Assembly: GCA_039977295.1 (NCBI GenBank)
Contig: JBDWDN010000007.1
Coordinates: 104,268-168,267, forward strand
From: Hellea sp039977295
GTDB lineage: Bacteria > Pseudomonadota > Alphaproteobacteria > Caulobacterales > Maricaulaceae
DNA: 64,000 nt
Reading direction: 5' to 3'
Shown: one piece after another, positions 51,077-59,621 of the stretch
Numbering within the stretch: the stretch's first letter is position 1
Layout of the letters: every line of letters starts with the position of its first letter
Program-made: the position numbers and the translations under genes
Notes under the pieces: generated by a model
What the model was told of the DNA's origin: nothing
Seen by the model: the letters and a program-made list of their open reading frames with translations, nothing else
The model's database searches: none

Positions 51077-52975
51077 ATGAAACGATTTTTACTCGGGGCC
51101 GCAATCGCAGCCCTTTTCGCGCCAAATGCCTTTGGGCAATCCCATATCTATTCCGTTCAAGACTGCGTTCCATCGGGCGATCATTGCGACGATTATAATT
51201 CTTCTGAAATCATCGTAATAGGAAGCCGTATTGGACAGAGCTATAAATCAGACCTTACGAGTCCGAGTTCAATCCTGGAATCTGACGAAATCGCGGCGCG
51301 CGGTCAGCAATATATTTCAGACCTGCTGCGCTCCCTCCCCGGCGTCGCGGTCAGCACATCCGGTCCAGGCGGCGGGTTAACACAAATCCGCATGCGCGGC
51401 TCCGAAGCCAACCATGTCCTTGTCTTAATTGACGGCGTTGAAGTGTCCAATCCCAGCTCAGGTGAATTTGATTTTTCTGGCCTACGGGCTGAAGACGTTA
51501 TCCGCATCGAAACTTTGCGCGGCGAACAATCCGCGCTTTACGGCTCTGACGCCATTGGCGGCGTTATCAATATCATCACCCGCGCAGGTTCAACCCAAGC
51601 GGGCTGGCGCGCCTCCGTTGAGGCTGGCTCCCGCAAGACACTAGAAGGCCAAATCAGCGCTGTTATCCCGCTAGGCGGCGCGGCTCTATCTATCAATGGC
51701 AATGCCTTTAATACCGATGGCTATGATATTTCAGGTCTGGGCGGCGAAACAGACGGGTCGCAATCGCGTAGTCTGAACCTCGGTCTAAACAACGTTAATG
51801 CTGGCGGCATCACTTTCTCTGGAAAATTCGGCACATCAAAGCTGGACACGCAATTTGATAGTGACAGCGATTTTGACGGACGGCTCAATGATACAGCTGG
51901 CGAGACAACGGTAAAAATCGAAACCGCCCGCGTGGATGCCCGCTTTAGCCTAGCCGGATTTGAGCACCTGATTACATCGCATATGGTCGATACCGATACA
52001 GACACCCAAGGCGGATTTTCGAGCCGCTCCAAAGGCGCACGCCACGGCATTAACTGGGCCGCAGAAAAGGAATTTGGCGATAGTTCTCTGACGCTTCTCA
52101 CGGAGGCCGAGCACGAAAAATATTCTATCATTCCCAATTTTACCGAAGCCGACGCCGAACCTGATAATTGGTCATATGCCATCGCTGGCGATTACCGCTA
52201 CAATTCAGGCCCTGTCACGCTGACCGCCTCAGCCCGTCACGACATTAATGATTTATTCCAAGACGCCACAACATGGCGCATTGGCGGCGGTTATGCCTTT
52301 GAAGACTTTGGCGGGCGCATCCGCGCCTCTATCGGAACGGGCGTCAAAAACCCGTCCATGATTGAGCTTTTTGGCTTCTTCCCAGCCTCACGCTTTACGG
52401 GCAATCCAGATCTACAGCCTGAAGAATCCCTTGGCTTTAGTTTGGGCTATGAGCAAGAGCTCGGTAGCTTAAACCTGTCCGTCGATTATTTCCGCTCCGA
52501 GCTAAAAGACGAAATTAGCACAGTGTTTAATCCCGACTTTACCTCAAGCGTCATTAACCTTGGCACAGACAGCACGCGTCAAGGCGTTGAGCTAGAAGCC
52601 CGCTGGGACATCTCAGATCAGCTATTTGCGCGCGGCTCCGTAACCATCCTTGATAGCGAACAAAACGACGTAGAAGAAATCCGCCGCCCTGATTTTATCG
52701 CAAGCGCGACGATGACCTACCGCCCTAATGAGGCTCTATCTTTAACAGCATCGCTTGATCACAATGGTAGCCAGCTCGATACTGATTTTGGAACATTCCA
52801 AAATGTGACATTGGACGCCTTCACATTACTCGGCCTAAACGCCTCTTATGATCTCGATGATCATTTTACGCTTACGCTGCGCGGCGATAATTTACTGGAT
52901 GAAGACTATCAAGAAGTCTTTGGTTATGCGTCGCCAGGCCGCGCGGTTTATGCGGGGCTAAAGGCGAACTTTTAG
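51077..52975 (+). CDS. btuB: TonB-dependent vitamin B12 receptor
   Basis: 632 residues, Sec signal ending near Phe-Gly-Gln. TonB box around Glu-Ile-Ile-Val-Ile-Gly-Ser-Arg (residue ~48), plug domain with Gly-Val-Ala-Val-Ser, Ile-Arg-Met-Arg-Gly-Ser and Val-Leu-Ile-Asp-Gly-Val-Glu, then a 22-strand barrel ending in aromatic Phe. Gly-Ser-Asp-Ala-Ile-Gly-Gly-Val-Ile-Asn-Ile is the plug-barrel junction typical of BtuB. The cobalamin riboswitch in the leader fixes the substrate class. Confidence 0.93.
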   Translation: MKRFLLGAAIAALFAPNAFGQSHIYSVQDCVPSGDHCDDYNSSEIIVIGSRIGQSYKSDLTSPSSILESDEIAARGQQYISDLLRSLPGVAVSTSGPGGGLTQIRMRGSEANHVLVLIDGVEVSNPSSGEFDFSGLRAEDVIRIETLRGEQSALYGSDAIGGVINIITRAGSTQAGWRASVEAGSRKTLEGQISAVIPLGGAALSINGNAFNTDGYDISGLGGETDGSQSRSLNLGLNNVNAGGITFSGKFGTSKLDTQFDSDSDFDGRLNDTAGETTVKIETARVDARFSLAGFEHLITSHMVDTDTDTQGGFSSRSKGARHGINWAAEKEFGDSSLTLLTEAEHEKYSIIPNFTEADAEPDNWSYAIAGDYRYNSGPVTLTASARHDINDLFQDATTWRIGGGYAFEDFGGRIRASIGTGVKNPSMIELFGFFPASRFTGNPDLQPEESLGFSLGYEQELGSLNLSVDYFRSELKDEISTVFNPDFTSSVINLGTDSTRQGVELEARWDISDQLFARGSVTILDSEQNDVEEIRRPDFIASATMTYRPNEALSLTASLDHNGSQLDTDFGTFQNVTLDAFTLLGLNASYDLDDHFTLTLRGDNLLDEDYQEVFGYASPGRAVYAGLKANF

Positions 52976-52977
52976 GT

Positions 52978-53036
52978 AAAGCCTTTCACGTTACAACAAA
53001 CACGAGCCTCAAAAAACAGACAGTCGTGAAAGGCTT
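52978..53036. terminator. bidirectional inverted repeat after btuB
   Basis: AAAGCCTTTCACG (52978-52990) pairs with CGTGAAAGGCTT (53025-53036), which includes the stop of the convergent TraB-family gene. Likely shared terminator. Confidence 0.65.
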
Positions 53037-54015
53037 ATTCAGTTTCAGGGCGCTCGATAGTGGGGTTAATCGGATTAATCACACCTTCGCCCTGAAACGC
53101 ATAATAGCGCGAGACCTCATAACCTTGCGCGCGCAGCATCTCATTGACGCTATCCTCGCCGAGTAAATGACTGGCCCCCACAGCCGCAAAACCTGTACCG
53201 CTACCTTCCATGAAACGCACAAATTGCTGTGACCACGTCTCATTGCGTTTTGTAATCAGCGCGTCATAGAAAAGCGGTGACTTGCTTTTAAGCGGCACAA
53301 CCATTTCGCGGGTAAGGAAATCAGTCCGCCCGACCGCCCATGATTTGGCAACCGTTGTGAGGTCTTGGCCAAGGGAATTAAAGCCTTCCAGCGTCTCCGT
53401 CAGCAGCGCCATTTGAATAGAGTCGGGTTGATCCGCGGAGACGCGGACCTGGTCTTCGATCGTTTCCAAATAAATGACGTTTTTCTGCTCGCGCCGCGCG
53501 CGCGACTTAAGCGCCTCATCGGCCGATAAGTCTGGCGATAGCCCTGCATTCGTCGCCGCCGCAACCGTCAAAAACTCACTGGCGAGCCAAGGCTTCATAC
53601 TGTCCAAAGAGGCAATCGTGAGGTCCCCATTATGCGCCGCCGCGTCAAGGAGCTTTAGCTGATAGCTATCGAGGCCATCGGACAAGCGAAGTCCGTCTTT
53701 GCGCATGCCCAAACTGGTCATCAGGACAGCCGCCTCTATCTGTCCATCCCGCCCCGTATCAACCTCAAAGAAAACGGTTCCCGACTCCTTAAAAGCCGCC
53801 CGCATATCATCTTTCTGCCAGTCTAAATTATCGGGGAGCAAATGCACCGTCCCGTAAAGATAAAGCGTGCTATCAAAATCCTTAACCGTCCAAATAGCCG
53901 GAGCATCATTACGCGCCCGCGCCGCATCAACCCGGTCATCAACGCCGACAATTAAAGGCGTGTCCCCGCAGCCGATAAGCGCCAGACACAAAATAGAAAG
54001 CAAAGGTTTAAACAT
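53035..54015 (-). CDS. TraB/GumN family lipoprotein
   Basis: 326 residues. The signal peptide ends in Ala-Leu-Ile-Gly-Cys (residue 16), a lipobox. The mature part begins the TraB/GumN domain: Ile-Trp-Thr-Val-Lys-Asp, Leu-Tyr-Leu-Tyr-Gly-Thr-Val-His-Leu-Leu-Pro near residue 53, and near the end Met-Glu-Gly-Ser-Gly-Thr-Gly-Phe-Ala-Ala-Val-Gly-Ala-Ser-His-Leu-Leu-Gly. The two GTxH/GxxH motifs form the putative metal site of this Tiki-like protease superfamily. Role unproven. It is convergent with btuB. Confidence 0.9.
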   Translation of the reverse strand: MFKPLLSILCLALIGCGDTPLIVGVDDRVDAARARNDAPAIWTVKDFDSTLYLYGTVHLLPDNLDWQKDDMRAAFKESGTVFFEVDTGRDGQIEAAVLMTSLGMRKDGLRLSDGLDSYQLKLLDAAAHNGDLTIASLDSMKPWLASEFLTVAAATNAGLSPDLSADEALKSRARREQKNVIYLETIEDQVRVSADQPDSIQMALLTETLEGFNSLGQDLTTVAKSWAVGRTDFLTREMVVPLKSKSPLFYDALITKRNETWSQQFVRFMEGSGTGFAAVGASHLLGEDSVNEMLRAQGYEVSRYYAFQGEGVINPINPTIERPETE

Positions 54016-54169
54016 GGAACGCTATTGAACACTCACGCCGAGAAATTCAATCTTTCTTTTCAGCGTTCATGTCATCTCGTGTTTCGGGCTAATGCCGTAA
54101 ATTCAGCGTTCGCGCCGCACAAGTCCATTGCGCGAACCCCGCGCTTGTCCTAAAGGACACTCCACGTCC

Positions 54170-54246
<77 letters not shown>

Positions 54247-54247
54247 A

Positions 54248-54272
54248 CCTGCAATTCTAAAAGAATTGCAGG
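54248..54272 (+). terminator. hairpin directly after tRNA-Arg
   Basis: CCTGCAATTCT-AAA-AGAATTGCAGG, 11-base perfect stem two bases after the tRNA CCA end. Processing or termination structure. Confidence 0.75.
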
Positions 54273-54333
54273 AACACCGCGTAAAGCTTTTCTGAAAGAA
54301 AAGCGGGGTGGTGTTATGTTTTTGGTTTTTTTG
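54273..54333 (+). terminator. second tRNA-Arg terminator with T-runs
   Basis: AACACC (54273-54278) pairs with GGTGTT (54310-54315) and encloses GCTTTTCT-GAA-AGAAAAGC (54286-54304); T-runs follow to 54332. The 31 bases at 54275-54305 reappear, diverged, at 57827-57857. Confidence 0.75.
54275..54305 (+). repeat. island-flanking direct repeat, left copy
   Basis: Matches 57827-57857 at 27 of 31 positions (shared blocks CACCGC, TAAAGCTTTTC, AAGAAAAGCG). The copies bracket the DUF262/CBS-HEPN/hsdM-scar segment. Confidence 0.6.
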
Positions 54334-54421
54334 TCAACCACCGACATTGTTTTATCATGGGAAAAATTAAATTTTTCCTTGCCATTAACCGAAGCCATCT
54401 TCTCTGGCGTGGTCTTGAATA

Positions 54422-56308
54422 TTACCAACCCAAGACTTCCTGTAATCGGCTCGGGTTCCAAATCACTTTGGCTAAGTCTTTATAGAGTTGGCAGCGTTCA
54501 TCTAAATCTTCTTTTTTAAAGTTTACGGCTTCTTGATCAGCCAAAGGAACAGGCTTGAAGTTTAACCCCGACCTTTCAATAAAATTCACGAAACCCGGGT
54601 TATTTTTATAAGCACTCGGATGGAGTGACTGCGCGAGTAAATTTTGACCAAAATATTGCGGGTGTTTATCGGAATACGGCAAAGCACCATAACTTGCGTT
54701 AAACGATTTGGGCAATATTAAAAGCCCCCCAATGCGATTGCGATGTTTGGAAAAATGTTCTGGATACTCAAACTCGTCTCTATGGCGTTCGAATTTATCC
54801 GCCCAGATATGCTCGATCTCATGTTTGACACCTTTCGTACCGATATACTCTTCAAATCGGCAGGGCATCCCCGATTGCACTTCAATAAAGTCGGTCATTC
54901 TAGCAACAATATTATGCAAATATCGCTTGTTTTGTTGGTGCAGATGTAGCCCGAGTTCAGGGTCAAAATACTCGCTGTGTTTATCGAACGTTTCGGATTC
55001 TTCAGATAATTTCCCTGTGAGGATTTCAACCAATTCTTCAGGGCTCTTTCCCCTAATTTCATTCATAACTAAAAACATGCCATAGTGCATGGTGTTGAAT
55101 GTAATTTGTCGAAAATTCCAAATCCGCCACGTCAATAGTACATCGATGAACCGGCTTGTAATGGCCAGCTTTTTTGCAATTACCCCACTGCTGTCATTAA
55201 CATTTATTGGAGCCATGAGCAGCATATACTGCAAGGTAAAACCGTTGCGCGAATTGTAAAAAATCGACTCAAGGCCTTTGGTCAAAGTTTTCGACGCCTG
55301 CAATAGCTTTTGGTACAAATCACCGTAAAAATTTAAATCAATACGTATAAACCCCAAAAAATCTCCGGCGTTCTTCAGACCTATCTCTGACTTATTTTCA
55401 CGAATCCACCTGTGAAATTCCGTCCCTATTTTTTCAAAGCTCTTTGGCTGAGCGCCCTTTCCTCGAGTTCTGATTTCGTTAGAATAGCGCGCCCGAAACC
55501 AAGTTTTGAAAAAATCTGAACTTGTGTCTTTGCCGAACTCATCAAACTGTCTAACTCTAATTTTCCAAGATTCATTGATCTCCTCTCGCAACTCTTCGTT
55601 TATATTGGCTAACAGGTAACCTTTCAGCATCTCAGTTTGTGTCAGCGAAAGCCCGCGATCATTCATAGTTTCGAAAATCGAGTAAGCATCATCGTCAGAA
55701 AACGCGGTGATTTCGACCAAATGAACATTGCGTTGCAACCAATCGATAAAATAGGGGAGAGCCGCACCGTGAAGCTCGGATGGAAACAAAGTTTCTATAT
55801 CTTGATAACCTGCGTAGATATTTTGAACCGATTCCGGCATTTCCGAGACATCTGGTTCTTTCATGTTGTAAAGCGCCAACAAGCAATCGTTTCGGTCGGC
55901 GACATTTATATTAAAAGACGGCTCTCCATATTCCTGCGAATAGATCAACTCAGATATGTTTACCGCGTCATCCCTGCCTTGCTGCAAGTTCTGCAAAAAC
56001 AAGAGAAGTAAGGTCAAGCTGGTTAATCGTTGCTGCCCGTCGACAATGAATTTATGGCCTTCCCGTTGGCTAATAATGATGGACCCCAGGAAATAATGTT
56101 TATATTTTGCGACTTGGCGACGTTCATGCAATGAATCATAATCCTGCAAGAACTTTGACGTTAAATCAGTGACCAATTCCTCAATTTGCTTATGTCCCCA
56201 TTTAAATTCGCGCTGATAATAATCGATTGAATATTTATTACCGTGCAATAAACCGCGCACCGTTTTTGCCGTGCCGATTATGTTTTGATTGTTTACATCT
56301 TTTGTCAT
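54422..56308 (-). CDS. DUF262/DUF1524 nuclease (GmrSD-like)
   Basis: 628 residues. The N-terminal DUF262 domain has Tyr-Gln-Arg-Glu-Phe-Lys-Trp near residue 31 and Val-Asp-Gly-Gln-Gln-Arg-Leu-Thr-Ser near 88, the ParB-like nucleotide-dependent part. The C-terminal DUF1524 domain has His-Glu-Ile-Glu-His-Ile-Trp near residue 500 and Arg-Asn-Arg-Ile-Gly-Gly-Leu-Leu-Ile-Leu near 525, an HNH nuclease core. Such fusions act as type IV restriction enzymes against modified phage DNA or as effectors in other defence systems. Its start overlaps the CBS-HEPN gene by ATGA (56305-56308), so the two are made together. AT-rich relative to neighbours. Confidence 0.92.
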   Translation of the reverse strand: MTKDVNNQNIIGTAKTVRGLLHGNKYSIDYYQREFKWGHKQIEELVTDLTSKFLQDYDSLHERRQVAKYKHYFLGSIIISQREGHKFIVDGQQRLTSLTLLLLFLQNLQQGRDDAVNISELIYSQEYGEPSFNINVADRNDCLLALYNMKEPDVSEMPESVQNIYAGYQDIETLFPSELHGAALPYFIDWLQRNVHLVEITAFSDDDAYSIFETMNDRGLSLTQTEMLKGYLLANINEELREEINESWKIRVRQFDEFGKDTSSDFFKTWFRARYSNEIRTRGKGAQPKSFEKIGTEFHRWIRENKSEIGLKNAGDFLGFIRIDLNFYGDLYQKLLQASKTLTKGLESIFYNSRNGFTLQYMLLMAPINVNDSSGVIAKKLAITSRFIDVLLTWRIWNFRQITFNTMHYGMFLVMNEIRGKSPEELVEILTGKLSEESETFDKHSEYFDPELGLHLHQQNKRYLHNIVARMTDFIEVQSGMPCRFEEYIGTKGVKHEIEHIWADKFERHRDEFEYPEHFSKHRNRIGGLLILPKSFNASYGALPYSDKHPQYFGQNLLAQSLHPSAYKNNPGFVNFIERSGLNFKPVPLADQEAVNFKKEDLDERCQLYKDLAKVIWNPSRLQEVLGW

Positions 56309-57150
56309 GTATTGCTTCCCATCGCTGATACTAACTCATTCCGAAATTCAATAATAACATTCACCGTTTCGCTAGTATTTGCAGCGCTTTTGGGTGAATT
56401 GGCAAATTCATTAGCGTGGGCTAAATCATCCCGCAGTTTTTTTATGGGTTTAGCCTTTTTATTGAACGCCACTTTGGATAATTCCAGAACCTTGGCTTTT
56501 TGAATAATATCAAACTTGTCGCAAAGCTGGGTAAATAATAGCGGGTCGACATACGCGTCCTCGACTAGGCTTTCCGATATTAAGTCTTTCACTTTCTTTT
56601 GGCGGCCTGCGGAAATTAAGGAGATCCAGTCTTTTTGCCCTATTTGCTTATTATTGATGACCTCAATCATCAGTTGCTCCAGACCTGTAACTAATCCAAA
56701 CAGCGCCGCGCGGACCGGCAATTGTTGAAGGTCTGAAAGGCTGACCAAGCCACGCATATGATATCCTGAAGCGATCAGGCAACATTGATGATCTTGCGCT
56801 TGCAAAACATAGTCCAAGATACTGGCGTTCGATGCGATCAGATTATTCTCCCCAATTGGGGTATAATAATCACCTATTTTTTCGTGTTTCCCAGCATACC
56901 TATCTTGATGAAACAATCCGATTGTCGCGTGGAACTCTTGCCCGTCAATTATAATTTTTGCATTTTGATCAACAACAGGAAGGAAACTGAAGATGCGGTG
57001 TTCTTCGGGTATTTCGCTGACGCTCATTTCAGGTGTGCATGTCGCCCAATCCCTGCGATGGGTCATAATGAGAGAAACCGGCAAGTGATCATGCATATCC
57101 AAAAAGGCGCTATCATCGCTCAAAGAGGATTGACTGACCCAGGCACTCAT
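56305..57150 (-). CDS. CBS-pair protein with HEPN-like C-terminal domain
   Basis: 281 residues from ATG 57150; the longer frame to 57291 runs into the hsdM scar and is unlikely. Residues ~20-150 look like a CBS pair: Ile-Met-Thr-His-Arg-Arg-Asp-Trp-Ala-Thr, Phe-Leu-Pro-Val-Val-Asp and Gly-Leu-Val-Ser-Leu-Ser-Asp-Leu. The remaining helical part has Lys-Lys-Leu-Arg-Asp-Asp-Leu-Ala-His (Arg240, His245), which fits the R-x4-6-H motif of HEPN ribonucleases. Coupling to the DUF262/DUF1524 gene suggests a sensor/RNase partner in a defence module. Both domain calls come from motifs only. Confidence 0.72.
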   Translation of the reverse strand: MSAWVSQSSLSDDSAFLDMHDHLPVSLIMTHRRDWATCTPEMSVSEIPEEHRIFSFLPVVDQNAKIIIDGQEFHATIGLFHQDRYAGKHEKIGDYYTPIGENNLIASNASILDYVLQAQDHQCCLIASGYHMRGLVSLSDLQQLPVRAALFGLVTGLEQLMIEVINNKQIGQKDWISLISAGRQKKVKDLISESLVEDAYVDPLLFTQLCDKFDIIQKAKVLELSKVAFNKKAKPIKKLRDDLAHANEFANSPKSAANTSETVNVIIEFRNELVSAMGSNT

Positions 57151-57217
57151 GGCTCGATCTTCTTTTCTCTGACATTTCGGCTTAAGAAAAACTTGGCCGA
57201 CAGTTGAAAAACATCCA

Positions 57218-57506
57218 TCACTCCACCCCATCAAAGAACGTTTCGAATTCTTCGCCCCAGTCCAATTCAACTGACCCGCCGCCCGAGCCAAAATTTTCTC
57301 AAGCGATTTTTTGGAAGATTTTGCGGAGCAAGGTGTTCGACCTCATCCAGCACTACCGCTTTGCTATCCTCCAATACGCAATCTAATCGACGCAAGAGCG
57401 TAAAAGGAGGAACAATCCGTCCATACTGGCTTTGCTTGAAATCGTCGCGCAGCAAATCTGCCAATGCCCCAATATAATTGGCGAAATTATTAGTTGATTG
57501 GCTCAT
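57218..57506 (-). pseudogene. hsdM: type I restriction hsdM remnant and deletion scar
   Basis: ATG 57506 begins Asn-Phe-Ala-Asn-Tyr-Ile-Gly...Asp-Phe-Lys-Gln-Ser-Gln-Tyr-Gly-Arg-Ile...Phe-Thr-Leu-Leu-Arg-Arg-Leu-Asp-Cys-Val-Leu-Glu, unmistakably the N terminus of a type I DNA methyltransferase (normally ~500 residues). After ~60 residues the frame leaves the family and stops at 57267. In the next frame the sequence continues into a Gly-rich acidic tail (Phe-Gly-Ser-Gly-Gly-Gly-Ser...Phe-Phe-Asp-Gly-Val-Glu) that stops at 57218-57220, probably the C-terminal end of another gene of the lost operon. The middle of the locus has been deleted. Confidence 0.8.
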
Positions 57507-57787
57507 TATCACTTCCACTCGGTTGCAATTGCAATTTCTTATCACGAGCCAAGCAAGTGTCACCTATTCTTTGACAAAATATTTCTAACTTGTTTGAGGG
57601 TGGGCGTTGCTATTAGCCGTACTAAAGCTCCTTTTTTTTCTCTGGTCGCGTTCGCTGCGAACATATCTGGCGTAAAGGCAGTAAGACCAGAGAAGGCGCC
57701 TTCTGGGTTTACTCAAGGGGTATAAACTTTGGTCTCAAAATCATTGATACATTGACACTTTGACGCCTGTTACGCATATGACATTCA

Positions 57788-58645
57788 ATGCTCTTATTGC
57801 CTCAGAGACAGCCCATTCGGGCACGCCACCGCATAAAGCTTTTCCATAAGAAAAGCGCAGCGTTGATACTCTCACTCCTCTACCTTACCCCCCTCACCTC
57901 CCAAGCCGCAACCCCCCCCACCATCGCCAGCACATCCCTTTGCGGCGACTCTTACCTCCTCGCCCTCGCCCCCGACCACATCAGTGCCCTATCTTGGCAA
58001 TCTCGCAGTCCCCTCTCCCGCGCCAACCGTGACCAACGCGCTCTTCCCCAAATCTGGGATGACCCAGAAGTCCTCATTAGCAACGATGCCGACATCATCC
58101 TCTTTGGGTCAGGCGAAGGGAAGACAGCCGGTAGTCTGGACGCGAGTATCGTGAAGCTCACATGGGGTGAAGATTTTGCGGCGCTTCAATCTAATGCGGG
58201 CCTAATTACTGCGGCGCTTGGCATTTCATCTGATATGGTGACAGAATGGACGGCTAGGATAGACGCCCTCAAAATCCGCGCCGGTGACCGAAGCTCAAAA
58301 CCTAAAATACTCTACCTCTCTCGCTCTGGCGGCTCAGCGGGTTCAGGCACTTTGGTTGATGCGGCTATCACGGCGGCAGGCGGCGTTAATATCGTCGAGG
58401 CCGCAGGTTGGTTTACGCCTGACCCTGAACAGATTATCGCCTATGAACCCGACCTTATTATTACGAGCTATTTTAAAAATGGATATGAGTCGGTGCAGTC
58501 TACGGCCATCCGCAATAAGACTGTGCAGCGTTTTATTGAGAGGCATCCATCGGTTGAAATTGACGGTAAGCTTTGGCCTTGCGCGGGGCCTGGATTGGTT
58601 GAGGCCGCAGAATTAATTGCGGATGCGATTTATACTCTTCCATGA
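57788..58645 (+). CDS. btuF: periplasmic cobalamin-binding protein of ABC importer
   Basis: 285 residues. Signal-like stretch Ala-Leu-Ile-Leu-Ser-Leu-Leu-Tyr-Leu near residue 25, then the TroA/BtuF two-lobe fold: Ile-Ala-Ser-Thr-Ser-Leu-Cys-Gly-Asp, Leu-Ser-Trp-Gln-Ser-Arg-Ser, Asp-Ala-Asp-Ile-Ile-Leu-Phe, and Glu-Pro-Asp-Leu-Ile-Ile-Thr-Ser. It delivers B12 (or a metal chelate) to the permease encoded downstream. Codons for the first ~23 residues coincide with the right copy of the island-flanking repeat, so the original N terminus may have been replaced when the island arrived. No clear ribosome site before ATG 57788. Confidence 0.82.
   Translation: MLLLPQRQPIRARHRIKLFHKKSAALILSLLYLTPLTSQAATPPTIASTSLCGDSYLLALAPDHISALSWQSRSPLSRANRDQRALPQIWDDPEVLISNDADIILFGSGEGKTAGSLDASIVKLTWGEDFAALQSNAGLITAALGISSDMVTEWTARIDALKIRAGDRSSKPKILYLSRSGGSAGSGTLVDAAITAAGGVNIVEAAGWFTPDPEQIIAYEPDLIITSYFKNGYESVQSTAIRNKTVQRFIERHPSVEIDGKLWPCAGPGLVEAAELIADAIYTLP
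57827..57857 (+). repeat. island-flanking direct repeat, right copy
   Basis: Partner of 54275-54305. The 18 bases before it (CCATTCGGGCACGCCACC) also resemble the tRNA-Arg 3' end (TGTCGGGTGCGCCAACC). So the whole segment looks like a degenerate copy of tRNA 3' end plus terminator. Confidence 0.55.
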
Positions 58646-58658
58646 TAGATGCGATGCC

Positions 58659-59621
58659 ATGAAATTAGCGCTCCTCATTTTCTCCGCTATCGCGGCTGTT
58701 ACGCTCTCCCTGTTTTTTGGGGCGGCGGATTTATCTGTGTCTCAAACCTTGCGCGCGCTGTTAGGCCAAGGGCGGGAGATTGACGTTACCATCGTCAGGG
58801 AATTGCGGTTGCCGCGAGCCTTGCTGGGGGCCGTTATTGGCGCGGGGCTTGGCGCGTCGGGCGCGGCCCTGCAGGGTTATACGCGCAACCCCTTGGCGGC
58901 GCCGGGTATATTGGGCTTTACGTCTTGCGCCGCGCTTGGGGCTGTTATTGCGCTCTATTTTGGCTTTGCCGCTTGGGTGCCTTTGGCGGCGCTGACCGGA
59001 ACCGGGTTAGGGGCCGTCTTGATTTTGAAAATTGCGGGGCCGCGTAAAGGGGCGTCTACCCTTATCCTCGCGGGCGTCGGGGTTGGGGCCTTAGCAACCG
59101 CGCTGACGGGGCTTATCATGAATTTTGCGCCCAACCCTTGGGCCCTCTCGGAAATTGTTTACTGGTTGATGGGATCGCTTAAAAATGCCGAGCTTGGCGG
59201 GCTTCTTATATGCGCGCCCCTGACGGCCGTTGGATTATTATGTTTGCTTATCGTGGGGCCTGATTTACGCAGCCTTAGCCTGGGCGAGGACACAGCGATT
59301 AGTCTTGGCGTATCGCTGAGCAAGGTCCGCGCGCTCATTATCCTCGGGACAGCTTTATGTGTCGGCAGCGGCGTCGCTATTGCCGGCGCTATCGGATTTA
59401 TCGGCCTCTTTGTGCCGCATATCATTCGCCTGATATTTGGCTCTGATCCGATGAGATTGATTCCCCTATCCGCGATAGGCGGCGCCGCGTTTTTAGTGTC
59501 GGCTGATATTATCACCCGCGCCTTAACGGGCCCCGGGACGCAGCTATATCTTGGCATATTGACGTCCGTTATCGGCGTGCCGTTCTTCTTATATCTGGCC
59601 GTGAAGGAGACGCGGACATGA
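58659..59621 (+). CDS. btuC: FecCD/BtuC-family ABC permease
   Basis: 320 residues from ATG 58659; the longer frame to 58617 overlaps the binding-protein gene and is unlikely. About ten membrane helices. Motifs: Arg-Leu-Pro-Arg-Ala-Leu-Leu-Gly-Ala near residue 55, Gln-Gly-Tyr-Thr-Arg-Asn-Pro-Leu-Ala near 82, Leu-Gly-Glu-Asp-Thr-Ala near 220 and Gly-Phe-Ile-Gly-Leu-Phe-Val-Pro-His near 264. Type II importer for cobalamin or siderophore; B12 is favoured by the riboswitch-btuB pair 6 kb upstream. Overlaps the ATPase gene by ATGA. Confidence 0.9.
   Translation: MKLALLIFSAIAAVTLSLFFGAADLSVSQTLRALLGQGREIDVTIVRELRLPRALLGAVIGAGLGASGAALQGYTRNPLAAPGILGFTSCAALGAVIALYFGFAAWVPLAALTGTGLGAVLILKIAGPRKGASTLILAGVGVGALATALTGLIMNFAPNPWALSEIVYWLMGSLKNAELGGLLICAPLTAVGLLCLLIVGPDLRSLSLGEDTAISLGVSLSKVRALIILGTALCVGSGVAIAGAIGFIGLFVPHIIRLIFGSDPMRLIPLSAIGGAAFLVSADIITRALTGPGTQLYLGILTSVIGVPFFLYLAVKETRT

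Noticed and set aside
57150..57291. 47-residue N-terminal extension of the CBS-HEPN protein
   Set aside because: The extension reads through the hsdM scar in a frame different from both remnants and lacks family character; ATG 57150 is the more sensible start.
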